Shown here in pieces: positions 25,219 through 35,804 of a DNA stretch of 64,000 nt. The position numbers and the translations under genes were made by a program. Each line of letters opens with the position of its first letter. Position 1 is the stretch's first letter. The notes beneath the pieces were generated by a model. That model had not been told where the DNA came from. It saw nothing but the letters and a program-made list of their open reading frames with translations, and did no database searches. Origin of the DNA: Corylus avellana (Eukaryota > Streptophyta > Magnoliopsida > Fagales > Betulaceae). Location: NCBI RefSeq assembly GCF_901000735.1, contig NC_081542.1, forward strand, positions 25,001,093 to 25,065,092. Reading direction: 5' to 3'.

Positions 25219-25691
25219 GCAAGAAATAAAATCATCAGTGGGGTGGTTCAGTAGTCTCAAAAAAGTTCTTACAAGGTTTGATACGCATTATCGCGTATGT
25301 TCAACTCTCTGCAATAAAAAATTACTCATACAAGTCTAATTAATATTAGCCGCCTTAAGAACCACATATATTTTGAACCTCTGGTGAGCTGGGTGGGTCA
25401 AACTATGGTTCAATTAGTTTTGAGAGAGCGCACGTGGTTTTCACCATTTAGGCTCATCTTGAACGGTTCTTAGCATACATATGCTATCATGATCACGACC
25501 AGATAGAATAACCATAGTTAATTGTCCCCTAAGAGTGACTGCGAGTTGCAAGGAGCTCGCTCCAGTGCTAAATTATTTACCCCAAAAGATGGGTGGTTTT
25601 AAGAGGTGTCTAGTGATCACCCTTAATTGCGGGTCTCTTACCATTCCCTCTGATTTATTTATTTAAAAAAAAAAAAAAATTCAAGTTTTTT

Positions 25692-25693
<2 letters not shown>

Positions 25694-25731
<38 letters not shown>
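25694..25731. repeat. (AT)n microsatellite
   Basis: About 18 uninterrupted AT units. Confidence 0.95.
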
Positions 25732-25733
<2 letters not shown>

Positions 25734-25980
25734 GAAAAGAGTATGACTCATGTTATTTATTTTAAAATACGACTCGAAGTTTTAAATGTAAAATCTTTAC
25801 AAGCTCTATATTGATTCGGAAAAAAGAAGGGATTTTGGATACTTTCTCCAACGAAAAAGAAAGAAAGAAAAAAATTAAAAATTTAAATCTAGAATACCTT
25901 AGAGAAATAGAGGAGAGTTGTACCGACCGTCGACTGTAAATACAGTCATTTAGAGGGACAAAATAAGTTTGAGAAAATCC

Positions 25981-28900
25981 ATGATTCGGATGCTACGGGC
26001 CTCTCTTCTTTCTCTCTGTAAGCCTAAGGTCTGGAACTCTCTGTCTCTCTACATGCAAAGCTTGACATACATTTCTTTTAAAGAGCCTGAGCTAAAGAAT
26101 TTGCATGTGATGCTTGCAGGTGCCATCGGTGTCGTTGTCGGGTACTCTACTTGGGACTCATGGACGGTACTTCCCTGCAAATCCCATGCTCTTTGTTTAT
26201 TCTTTGAACTCTGATTCGTAGGGATTCAAATTCTGCTTCTTTTTGAGAAGAACCCATTTGTTGGATTTTAGTTTCGTTATCTGGGTGTAAGTGCAATTCT
26301 GGATATGCATGTGTTTTTGTTTGTTTGTTGTATTATCATTTTAATTACTACAAAAATATGGGTTTTATGGGTTTGAGCTATGCGTGCGGGTTATCCAATA
26401 AATGGGCTCTTCTTAAAAGAAAGTAGAATTTGAATCCCAGTGAATCAGAGTTCTATAAATAAATAAAGCATAATTGCTTTTCTAGTTTCGTATGTGTTTG
26501 TTTGTTTGTTTGTTATATTTAATTTTAATTACTAAAAACGGTTTGATGGGTTTGAGCTACTCATGCTTGTGGCGTATTACATGTTTGTGTTTATGTGTTA
26601 CTTCATATTTTGAAGATTTTTTTTTTTTATTTCACATTTGAGATTCGATACTAAGGTTTATAAATAAAAGTGAGATCTTATAGCTGTCAATGCCATAGAT
26701 GATGTTGGGTCCACTGTCTGTAATACGAGCTCATTCAGTGGGATGGATTTTGTTAAATTTGTGGGGGAACAAGGCTTCGTTTTTAACGGTAGGTTGTAGA
26801 AAACAAGTTGGCTATTTTTGGACATTTAGTTTGGTTTTGGAATTTCCCAAGAGCATGTTCTGCAATAATGCATGCTAAAGAAGCTAATGAGTTGTAATCA
26901 GATCCTCTATATAGGATTTCAAATTAGGTGATGGAAGGGTCAATTTTCAAATTCTTCTGACCAAATTTGAAGAAACTTAGAAGGTACAAACTTTTTTGTT
27001 TATGTTTCTGTTTGTGCACATTGTGGAGCTCTCAGTCATCATATGAATTGGACATGGATTTTCATTAGATAGTAAAATGATCTTCATGAAGAAGATTCTC
27101 TAGTTATCTTTTATATTGTTACACCTATATGGTTTTGGACTTTCTCACCATATGCTTTGGAGTGACACTGAACAACTTTTTAGTGTTGTGCAATGCTACT
27201 TTTGTTTCTGCTTTTTTAATTTTATTTTGTGAAGATGAAGTTTGTACTTACTTACAGTTCCAGTGTACGAGTCACTGAGATACTTCAGGACCATATGGGA
27301 GTGTCATGGAATAGGAACTCACTTTGTGGATTTAGAGCCTTTTGCACTGGCCAAGGTGTGCGTAGAAATTTAACCATCTCATAATTTGATTTCTCTTCTG
27401 ATTTCCATATACCAGTCTTCAAAATTTTCACACCACAACATCCTGGTTATTTGTTAAAAAATAGTCCCAAAACACCATTTTTTTGAGGTCAGTATCCCAT
27501 ATTGGTCTATTCACAGAGATCGAATCTGCTTTGGGTATCATATAAATATTCCCTAAATGCTCGGAGAGATCATTTTACATGCATTGCCATTAATATGGAG
27601 GACTGCAATTAGAATAGATTTTATATATGTTTCTCCCATGATCAAAGCCTGTGAGATGATAGTTTCTTCACTTGCTTACCTCTCCATTTTTATCTAATAT
27701 TAAAAAGATCTCCAAATTTTCTTAAAGCTTTATTTATTATAAAAAGACTTTATATCCTATTGTCCTGTTTTATACCCCTGAGATAGTGTTGATTCAGGAT
27801 GTCTCTAAGCACCTTTTTACTGTCGTTTTAAAAAATACGTTTGATTTATCCCTGCATTTAGTTGTACGCCTGTGTTGCTTGTATGATTAAAACCTGTTAT
27901 ATGCAAAGAGGCAATTTTTCTCCTTTTGTCGATTATCAAATTCACATTATAATAATTTTAATTTGTCTGATGCAATTTAAAATCTAATATTTGATTGGAT
28001 TTCTGGCGGTCAACTCTATATACTTTGAATGTGTATCTGCATCAATTAATTTAGAAGTGCTAAGATATGTTTTGACAGGTCAGCAATGCTGAAACCAAAA
28101 TTTAAGCCAGGATCCTCTCTGCTCAGCATTTGTTCTGAATTTGCTAGTTAATCACAATCATGGCTTTGCTCAAATCTTATGTTTAATTATTGTTAATTGA
28201 TAAGATAGTTGAAGTAGATATTACTTTTAACTCACGCTTCTAACACAAAAGAAAGAGAGATGAGAATTAATAGAACTTTCAACAAGCTATTAGTCAAGAG
28301 TCTTTCTGTATCTTTCTCTCATGTTTTCTGTCTCTCTATCTCTCTCTCTAGATATGTCATGTTTTCTGGGAAAAGAAGTGGCGGAGACTCATAAATGATG
28401 GTTGGATTTCCTAGATAACTTAGGGGCAGATGGTTTGGATTACATGTTCCACCTTCAAATATAATCTTATGTTTTTGACAATAATTTTAATACATGAAGT
28501 ATTTGTTTTGGGTCTGCATTAATAAATTCATTACTTCTTACTTATCAAAAAATAAATAAACAAATAAATTCATTATTTCTTACCTTCTTATTATTATAAT
28601 TTGTTCTTTCTTTGTATCTTTCTTGAACATTGCCCATATTCTGATGCTCTCCCTTTCGAATTAAGGTTTTTTTTTTGCCATAAACATCAATATTATTGTT
28701 ATTCATCAGGAGAAGATAGCCTGTTGGCTGCTGCATGTTATCTATTTTGAACTTACAAATAGTGTCTTATCTAGTTTCTTGCCACCATTGGCTCTCAATG
28801 TCTCTCATTTTATTAGATGGAATTGGAAATGGGTTTTCATGTGAGACTTTCTCTTGCCATGTTAGATTTGTCATCTAAGAAGTGTGTGCCATGCAACTCA

Positions 28901-31329
28901 AAGGATATGCAACCCATGACCGAGCAAGCAGCAAATGAACTTATTCCACAGGTCATTTTCTTCTTTTACTTATCAAAAAAAAAAAAAAACTAATTCCACA
29001 GGTTGACATTTAAAGATCTGTTATCTTTCACCTTGTTGATATAAAGTCATGTACTTAAAGCTCTCTAAATTATTTAGGTGGCTGGATGGAATTTGGTGAA
29101 TGAAGGTGGCATATTTAAGTTGAATCGATCATGGAAAGTGAAGAGTTTTACCAAAGGATTAGAATTATTTAAGCTCATAGCTGATGTTGCAGAAGCAGAA
29201 GGTATCTTACACTTAGTTAAGAAGATTATGTATATCTATTAGGGTTAAATACAAATTTATCCCTGTTGTTTATCACTTATTAGAAAGTTCTTTGGGTTTT
29301 CAAAAGTGATAAATTTGTCCACGCGGTTTTCACCTTTATCAAAATGATTCTTCTGTCTATCTACAGCAGCCTGCCCCACAGAGGTGGTTGTGACGGTGGA
29401 GAGTCCCCTGCGACTCACCCTAGGGCGGGAGAGGATGGATTGTGGGGGACTCTCCCACCTCTGCAAGGGTTGTAGCGGGTTGCTGAAAAACCCCTCTGCC
29501 ACCTTTTATTTTTTCTTTTCGTTTCTTTTTCTTTATTTATGTTTTGGTTTTAAGGGATATGTTGATATGGCAAGGATAAACATGTGACAACGTTTCATAG
29601 GTCTTAATGTGACTTTTTGTACATGTGGCAAAATTTCCATTAGTTTTTTGAACAGTAGATAGATGGAATGATCATTTTGATAAAGGTGATAACCACTTGG
29701 ACCAAATTTATCACTTTTGAAAATCCAGGGAGCTTTTTGATGAAGTGGTAAATCATAGGGATATCAAATTTGTATCTAACCCTATTTATAATTCTGTCAA
29801 TTGGATCACATGGAAAGCTACATCTATGTTCTTGATGAACAGTAATACATGTTGCATGCAGGTCACCATCCGGATCTTCATCTTGTTGGATGGAACAATG
29901 TAACAATTGAGATATGGACACATGCAGTTGGTAAGAAATATCCATTAGTCATATAATTTTGTCTGCTCTTTTTGGAGAAGCCAACTAAACCAACTGGTTG
30001 AATGAACATGGTGTCCTAGATCTCTAATCCATCTTTTTTTAACCATAATAAAATTCCTCCTCACCAGATTTAGAAGTGGCTAACTTCAACTTAAGATTTG
30101 ATGGGGAACATTTTACCTGAGGGTTTGGTTTCAAACTCCCATAAAGTATAGTTGACTTAGTTTGTTTAGTTATTTGTCCTAAATTTGATTTCGTCCTCCT
30201 TACATTGGTGTTTCTTATATTTATCAATATCTTCGTGAAGCAAAATGTAATATTACAGTGTTGCTGATCTGAACCCTCTTGAATAGGGCATTGAATTCTT
30301 CTATTTATATCATGTTCCGGGCTATGTTTTGAAGGATATTTGTGACTTTAAATACCTTAATCAAGAGGAGATATCGATCCTTTATAGAACAACAGAAATA
30401 GATGATGATTAGAGTTCAATGTGTTATGTTCACAATCACACACAACAAGCAGGGTTTTTTTTGTTTATGCATATAGAGTGGGGCAATTCTAGAGTGGTGA
30501 AATTATGGGTGTTCTATTATGCAGTGGCACATATAATAATGTCCATAAATCGTTATGAAATACAGTTAGTAGAATAAGATCCTGGTCTAATATGACTGGA
30601 AGTATCATTTGAATCATTTGAATCATTTCTCATTATTTTCCTTGAAGAAAAAAGATCGTAATAGAGTAGGCAAAGCTGACCCAATTTACCCACTTGATGT
30701 CTCCAAATTTGTCTGGGTTTGGTCCTAGTGTCCATGACCTGCATCTGATGCTATTTTTTTATATCAGATTCCTTTTGATATAAATACTTTAGTTTAACTT
30801 GGAGCATGTTTGAGATTGTATTTGAGAAATAGAGCTTTTTAGTTAAAAAAAAAAAAAAACACTTTTTGGCAAAAGCTTTATTTATAAGTTTTTGCTAAAA
30901 GTGTGTTTTGACCTTTTTAGGTTTTTTGGACCCTTAAAAGCGTTTTCAATTTTTTTCAAATAGACTTTTTGAGTGTTGAACACATTTTTAAGCCCCTTAA
31001 ATATACACCCAAACAGGCCCTTAGTGGATAGAACAGTTTTAGACCTACATGAATTTAGCCCACTCAACTCTGGACTTTTCCCTTAACATTTGCATTATAG
31101 AGCCTGGTAGATGTCCTTCTAATGAAGCATTGGAAGTCATTCTTTTCAATCTAATTCCAGACATTATTTCCTTTTTTTTTAAAGAACAAGTTTGCTGTAC
31201 ATTGGAGAATATACTTTTAACATCATTTGCATTTGTGCAGGTGGACTGACTGAAAATGACTTCATACTTGCTGCAAAGATAAATGGGCTTGACCTACAAC
31301 ACCTGCTGAGGCGAAAAGCTGCCGCTTAA
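25981..31329 (+). CDS. pterin-4-alpha-carbinolamine dehydratase, mitochondrial type, six exons
   Basis: Dehydrates 4a-hydroxy-tetrahydropterin in pterin recycling. Proposed exons are 25981-26141, 27258-27355, 28866-28951, 29078-29201, 29862-29930 and 31241-31329, giving 208 residues. The N-terminus (MIRMLRASLLSLCKPK) is basic and non-acidic, like a mitochondrial presequence. Exon 2 read in phase gives GFRAFCTGQ joining DLSSKKCVPCN, matching the linker I remember in plant homologues, so I include it. The catalytic core has HHPDLHLVGWNNVTIEIWTH (His158, His159, Pro160, His177) and ends GGLTENDFILAAKI. The exon 1 donor (GG/GTACTC) is the least certain junction; only a phase-2 donor fits exon 2. 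Exon 3's donor is duplicated 50 bp downstream by a micro-insertion. Intron 4 holds a 545-bp inverted-repeat element. Confidence 0.85.
28521..28583 (+). mobile_element. micro-insertion of a LINE tail with 21-bp TSD
   Basis: The 21 bp at 28521-28541 recur at 28563-28583 with one difference (position 14, C to T). Only 21 nt lie between them, TTATCAAAAAATAAATAAAC plus A, an A-rich ACTTATC-type tail. It lies in PCD intron 2. Confidence 0.75.
28941..29003 (+). mobile_element. micro-insertion of a LINE tail at the PCD exon 3 donor
   Basis: TTATTCCACAGGT (28941-28953) and TAATTCCACAGGT (28991-29003) match at 12 of 13 positions and flank 37 nt ending TTTTACTTATC plus an A run and C. The duplicated sequence includes the last exon bases and the GT, so two donors now exist: CAG/GTCATT at 28951 and CAG/GTTGAC at 29001. 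Use of the second would add 50 nt and shift the frame. Confidence 0.75.
29240..29784. mobile_element. inverted-repeat element in PCD intron 4
   Basis: TAGGGTTAAATACAAATTTA at the left mirrors AAATTTGTATCTAACCCTA at the right. Inner pairs AAAAGTGATAAATTTGTCCA and ACCAAATTTATCACTTTTGA extend the arms to roughly 110 bp. The core (29370-29500) is GC-rich and contains CTCTCCCACC/GGTGG blocks like the 10471 element. No target duplication was found. Confidence 0.6.
30801..31022 (+). repeat. dispersed repeat, family B copy
   Basis: Ends GGAGCATGTTTGAGATTGTA and ATATACACCCAAACAGGCCC form an imperfect inverted pair. The interior shares TTTTTTGGACCCTTAAAAGC and GACTTTTTGAGTGTTGAACA with copies at 5850 and (reversed) 9985. 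It lies in PCD intron 5. Confidence 0.5.
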
Positions 31330-34300
31330 GCAGTTGGCATGAACTTGATGTTCGGATTTTGCAACTATACTCTCTGGATGTTTGGCATCACAGATTTCTG
31401 TCAGGTTGTTGATATTTTGAGTTTAAAATGGACCAACTTAGACTAGTATTTAGTTTGTTAAGCATTTCAGGATGTGTGCAACGTAGCAGCCGCGCACACG
31501 GCACGGATGATAGAACTCAATCTGCAGTCAATGTTCTATATTGCACTATTATGTGGAGCTTTTTCAAATTAGTTTGAATGTATTACACTTTGAGATTCTA
31601 TAAAGTTAGCAATATGATGGATAAATTAAAAAGCTAGATGAGGTGGAATGACCATTCCGCTGGCAAGGAAAGAACAAAATGACTAAAAAGGATAGAACTC
31701 AATTCTCATTTAGGATCCCTCCCCTACTTATTTTGGACTAAAATTGTTATAACCCTTTCATGTGGAGGTTTGTACCTACAGGAAAATCAGCACCGTGATA
31801 AGGGAGAAATGCTAAAAATCACACTTTTTATTTGTAAGTGTCACATCTGCAAAGTCAAATAAAAGTGAATACTTGTGATAAAATAAAGTCACAATGGAAC
31901 CCTCATAGTTGTGTGCAAATGATTTCAATGGAACCCTCATAGTTGTGTAACTAGATCAGTAGCCAACAAAGCAATAAAGTCCCATTATCCTTCATGTTTG
32001 CTTGAGCAAAAACTAGATCACTTAGCATGTCAAAAAGCAATAAAGTTTGAGCATCCTTCATGTTTCCCTTTCTCTTTGCTTTCTTTCCCCACTTTTTAAC
32101 ATGAAATGGAATCCATACTTTTGACTGTTGGGCGTCGGCCACCACATGTTGACCAATAAAAGAAGTGTAATGCTCTGCAGATTTTATTTCTAAACAATTA
32201 ACAGGAATTACAATCTAGCAAGGATTATTTGACAGGAGAAAAATAAATTAAACAATCTGCCATAAGACCAATAATAAAGGCCATCCATCTCAAACATCTT
32301 CCCGCCCCCCACCCCAGACTTCAACTTCCTTTTGATCCTTTTTATCCTACAAACTACAATCCTTTGGATAACTGATAACATGCTAACTGTATAACCCACC
32401 TTGGGGGAAATAAATATTTTGCTTGAAGGACTCCAGCTTCTAGGAGTATGGAGAATCCATTCATTTGATGGGGCAATTTTCTCAGGATTACCTGCAAGCC
32501 AACCATAATCCATCCCAAAGAGTCAGAATAAGAATTGCAGAAAGTTGCATAAAGAAAAATAATTTTGGGTCTTAACACATGTTGATTTATTTGTATAAAT
32601 TCAATTTCAAGATTAATGAGGCGAGAAAAGGAAAGGAAAAAGAAAAAGAGATGTTGAAAACCCTCAACCCATTTTACTGGAAAAATTAAAATGGTAAATG
32701 GATCTAAGTTGTTGAACTTCTGAGTACCAGGACATGATGTATAGAAGTATAACTCAATTCTTACACAGAGGTCAAACAACCATGGTCGTAATGAAATTGA
32801 GTAATGCTACATACTATACTCCGATTGCATCTCCATCTTACTGGGTTGATGTGGCAGTGCCCATCAACCCTTGAATTTTTTCTTTTATTTTTTAGCAAGA
32901 GCTAATGGGCATTGCCACATCAGTCCAGTGGATGGAGGTGTAGTATGTAGTATTAATGAACTATACACCCATGCCATGCAATCCAGCAAGAATATGATCT
33001 ATCTTTAGGTTACATGCTTTCTTCCTCGGCAAACTTCATTAAATCTTTAAATTGAACTTATGAATATGAAAACCCAGAATTTAAACAAATCAGAAAGGAA
33101 CTCATGATTATTCTTTGGCTAGCCAATCTGTTCTTGAATTTTATTCAAATTGTTCACTGACTAACAATTCATCATACTTAAGGTTATTAACCTCAGCATC
33201 TAGAGAAGATGTGAATTTGAAGGGAGTATCGACTTTGATGCAAAGCATGTCAACTGACTTTCTTTCTCACAGTTGAATCCATTGCACAGCCTAAAAACGA
33301 AGGGTTTCTATCCAGGAAAACTCATCTCACTCTCAGTTGAGAAAAGATATCCGGAACTACTAATTAAAACACAGCAGTATCAAGGCTCAGATGAAAGCTA
33401 CTGATCTAGGGTTTAAGATATTGTTCCTGAATGGGTTTACATGGATATCAATTTTGTATGCTGGAACCTGTATACATCAAAAAAGAAAAACACAACAACT
33501 AGCAGTTTATAAATAAGTATCTTGTTCCACAAACACCATAAAATTTGATGATAATGGAGCCAAAAAGCCATTAGCATTTCTCTCAGCACTTTTAAGCAGT
33601 GTAAGCTATTGTTATTTCTCAAAATTGAATTCAATTGCATAAAGACTTCAATTAACTTAGTCTGCCAAAGAGCTGTACTTGTTTGACAGATCAACACGCT
33701 GTGGGCACAATCAATTAAAATTGGCAGACTCACATAGATCATCAATAGGTATATAATACCACAACCTAATTCTCTCCTATATGATCAAAAAGAGCACAGC
33801 TGCATTACACTACAGCAAAGCAACGAATCCCCTGCCTTCACAAAGTTCTTCATGTAGCATTATGAATAATTCAGACCAAATGACTATGAAATTATGTCGG
33901 TACTTCCACATATTACGGGTAACGTATGAGACATCTCTATTTTCCCCTGGGGAAATCCTTAGAATTACTACTTCTTAGCTTTCAATTTGCCTCTGACCAT
34001 CAAATGAAATGTGAATAACCCACCCTCCTCTCTTTGAAACAAGGGGAGCTTCAGGTTTTCTCGGTGCTTGAAACAATTTTGTCTTAAACCAGATACAACT
34101 TTAGACAAAAGATTATGCATAATGCTTCACCTCAACTAACACTTGATCTACACTCTGTATGCTCAATTATCTTTCCACCAGAAAACCAGTACACCCAATT
34201 TTGCTCGCATTATAGCTACCCACCAACAGATGCTGGATCACACCAACTTATATTCAACACAATGCCAACTACTTCTTAATGCACATCAAACACCACCCAT

Positions 34301-34406
34301 GAAAAATAAATTTCCAAATCCAAAGCACCATAAAATTTTACCAGACACAAACAACACAGAAAAATTTACTCTTACCTTACCCCCAGTTTCAGTTTCAGTT
34401 TCACCC
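31330..34406. other. convergent intergenic region, no further gene seen
   Basis: Contains the PCD 3' region, a 26-bp direct repeat unit (ATTTCAATGGAACCCTCATAG region near 31893 and 31922), a family C MITE at 32799-32954 and unique AT-rich DNA. The long minus-strand frames at 32208-32779 and 33437-33745 have no recognisable domain. They may only be chance frames. Confidence 0.35.
32799..32954. mobile_element. MITE, family C (GAGTAATGCTAC ends)
   Basis: GAGTAATGCTACATACTATA at the left mirrors TAGTATGTAGTATTA at the right. Inner arms GATGTGGCAGTGCCCAT and ATGGGCATTGCCACATC pair well. Same termini as 49813-49941 and 62121-62265. The flanking 9-mers AATGAAATT and AATGAACTA agree only partly. Confidence 0.6.
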
Positions 34407-35531
34407 TCATTTTGACACAGGCTTTTGCAAAAGCGCGGTCAAGTAAACCTCCCCATTCTTCGAACTTGTCTTATTACCCGTCGCCCACTTCACTTTCTTG
34501 TACCCCAATTTCCCAATCAGCGGCGCATAGAGCTTGTCAAGATCCACCCCTTTGCTAAAGAAATGGTCCAACCACAGGTACCCTCCAGCCCTCAACACTC
34601 TATCCACATCGTAGAGCAAGAACTCCATCGCCATCAACGGTATCCACCTGTTCACAGCGTGGCCGCAGCGCACCAGATCCATCACCCCGTCGAACACAGG
34701 AAACCTCTGCTGCAGCGGCACGTGAAGCGGCACCAGCCCCCTAAGAGCCACGGCCTCGTTGTACGGCCCACCCAGGTTCATCGTCGTCGTCACAACGGTA
34801 ACATTGTACAGCTTCATTCTCCCCGCAAAAGTCCCCGTCCCGCCACCAACGTCGAGGCCGAGACGCAGCGCCGAGTTGGCCGCCTTGGCAATCTGCAGCA
34901 GCTGCGGGATCGGGAGGTCGAGCTCGTCGGTGTAGGTCATGAACCGGGCGGTTTCGACAATCGGGTCAAATCCCAGTTTCGGGTTGGAACGCATGAGGCA
35001 GTTGAAGCTTTTGCAAGTGTATTTATTCCAGAGAACGTTTTGGTCTGGCAGTGAAGGAGCGAAGGGGTTGTGGGGGAGAGAAGAGGTGGGTTTTTGCGGG
35101 GTTTTGGAAAAGCACCGGCGGCGAGGGAGTGGATGGCAGCCACGCAGAATGAGGGACTCGGCGAGCTCGTCGGAGTCTTGGGGGCAGTGCGAGAAGGGTG
35201 TGTAGCTCATGTACCTGTGGAGGAGGTCCGGGTGGTTGTGGCAAGCGGTGGCGATGGGGGATAGGTGGGAGTGGAGGAGGAGATCTGATGGAGTGGTGGC
35301 GGTGGTGGTGGTGGGTTTGGTAGAGGAGTCGGTAGTGGGGTGGAGGCGCGTTAGGTGGCTGATGGTGGCGCGTATGGTTTGGAGCTGGTGGAGGAGATGG
35401 TCCGGGACTGGCGCCGGAGAGGGGGGTCTCTTGGGTGTTTGAAGCGTGGAGGAGAGGTGGTAGAGGGAGAGGATGTTGGTGGCTACCATGGCTACGAGGA
35501 GCAGCAGGTTCAGACCCATGGTGAAACCCAT
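34407..35531 (-). CDS. SAM-dependent methyltransferase-like membrane protein, single exon
   Basis: 374 residues without introns. Residues 7-27 (LNLLLLVAMVATNILSLYHL) form a signal-anchor helix, implying a type II protein, probably Golgi or ER. A proline/threonine-rich stem (30-85) and a cysteine-containing region (98-180) precede the Rossmann part with motif I, LGLDVGGGTGTFAGRM (225-239), then VVTTTMNLGGPYNEA and FLLYDVDRVLRAGGYLWLDHFF. I recognise it as the plant methyltransferase-like family of AT1G29790; substrate unknown. The second Met (residue 5) is an equally good start, since homologues I recall begin MGLNLLLL. The opposite-strand frames are shadows. GC content is high and uniform across the exon. 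Confidence 0.88.
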   Translation of the reverse strand: MGFTMGLNLLLLVAMVATNILSLYHLSSTLQTPKRPPSPAPVPDHLLHQLQTIRATISHLTRLHPTTDSSTKPTTTTATTPSDLLLHSHLSPIATACHNHPDLLHRYMSYTPFSHCPQDSDELAESLILRGCHPLPRRRCFSKTPQKPTSSLPHNPFAPSLPDQNVLWNKYTCKSFNCLMRSNPKLGFDPIVETARFMTYTDELDLPIPQLLQIAKAANSALRLGLDVGGGTGTFAGRMKLYNVTVVTTTMNLGGPYNEAVALRGLVPLHVPLQQRFPVFDGVMDLVRCGHAVNRWIPLMAMEFLLYDVDRVLRAGGYLWLDHFFSKGVDLDKLYAPLIGKLGYKKVKWATGNKTSSKNGEVYLTALLQKPVSK

Positions 35532-35804
35532 AGGACTTTGACTCCTGTGGACTTCAAGGGCTTTGCCTATTTCTCTGCTCTTTAGATTTTGCTTGCTTTT
35601 AAGCTTCTTCCCTGTTTTGTTTGTCTAATCTCAGTGAACTTAAGCTCTCCAGTGTAAGTTTTGTTCCCGTGTGGCTGAGCCTAGGATTCAAGATTCAAAA
35701 TGTGGGTATTTTGTTTTCTCTTATGGCCGTTGGATTGTGATGATGTGGGGCTCACTGGGTTTGATCCAAATCTAGATTTTGTTGGGATCCATTGGAGGAA
35801 AGTG
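35532..35804. promoter_or_regulatory. upstream region of the methyltransferase-like gene
   Basis: Leader and promoter side of the minus-strand gene ending at 35531. CT-rich sequence lies on the coding side; no convincing TATA box was identified. Confidence 0.3.

Larger units (their letters stand above)
23319..25980. other. divergent intergenic region, no gene seen
   Basis: Lies between the divergent coatomer zeta and PCD genes. It contains GA-rich leader at 23280-23330, A-runs, a 72-bp tandem duplication (25075-25218) and a TA microsatellite. About 25375-25640 has patchy, GC-richer sequence that may be decayed transposon, but no motif is recognisable. Confidence 0.4.

Noticed and set aside
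26120..26165. PCD exon 1 ending at GCAG/GTGCCA and joining directly to DLSSKKC
   Set aside because: The phase works, but it skips 27258-27355, which has good splice sites and reads GFRAFCTGQ, the linker remembered from plant homologues. A phase-2 donor at 26141 fits both.
32208..32779. Overlapping minus-strand frames of 101 and 141 codons
   Set aside because: No domain, no start context and biased Phe/Ser/Leu composition typical of AT-rich noise.
34425..35054. 209-codon plus-strand frame
   Set aside because: Shadow of the methyltransferase-like gene on the other strand; no domain and no splice context.
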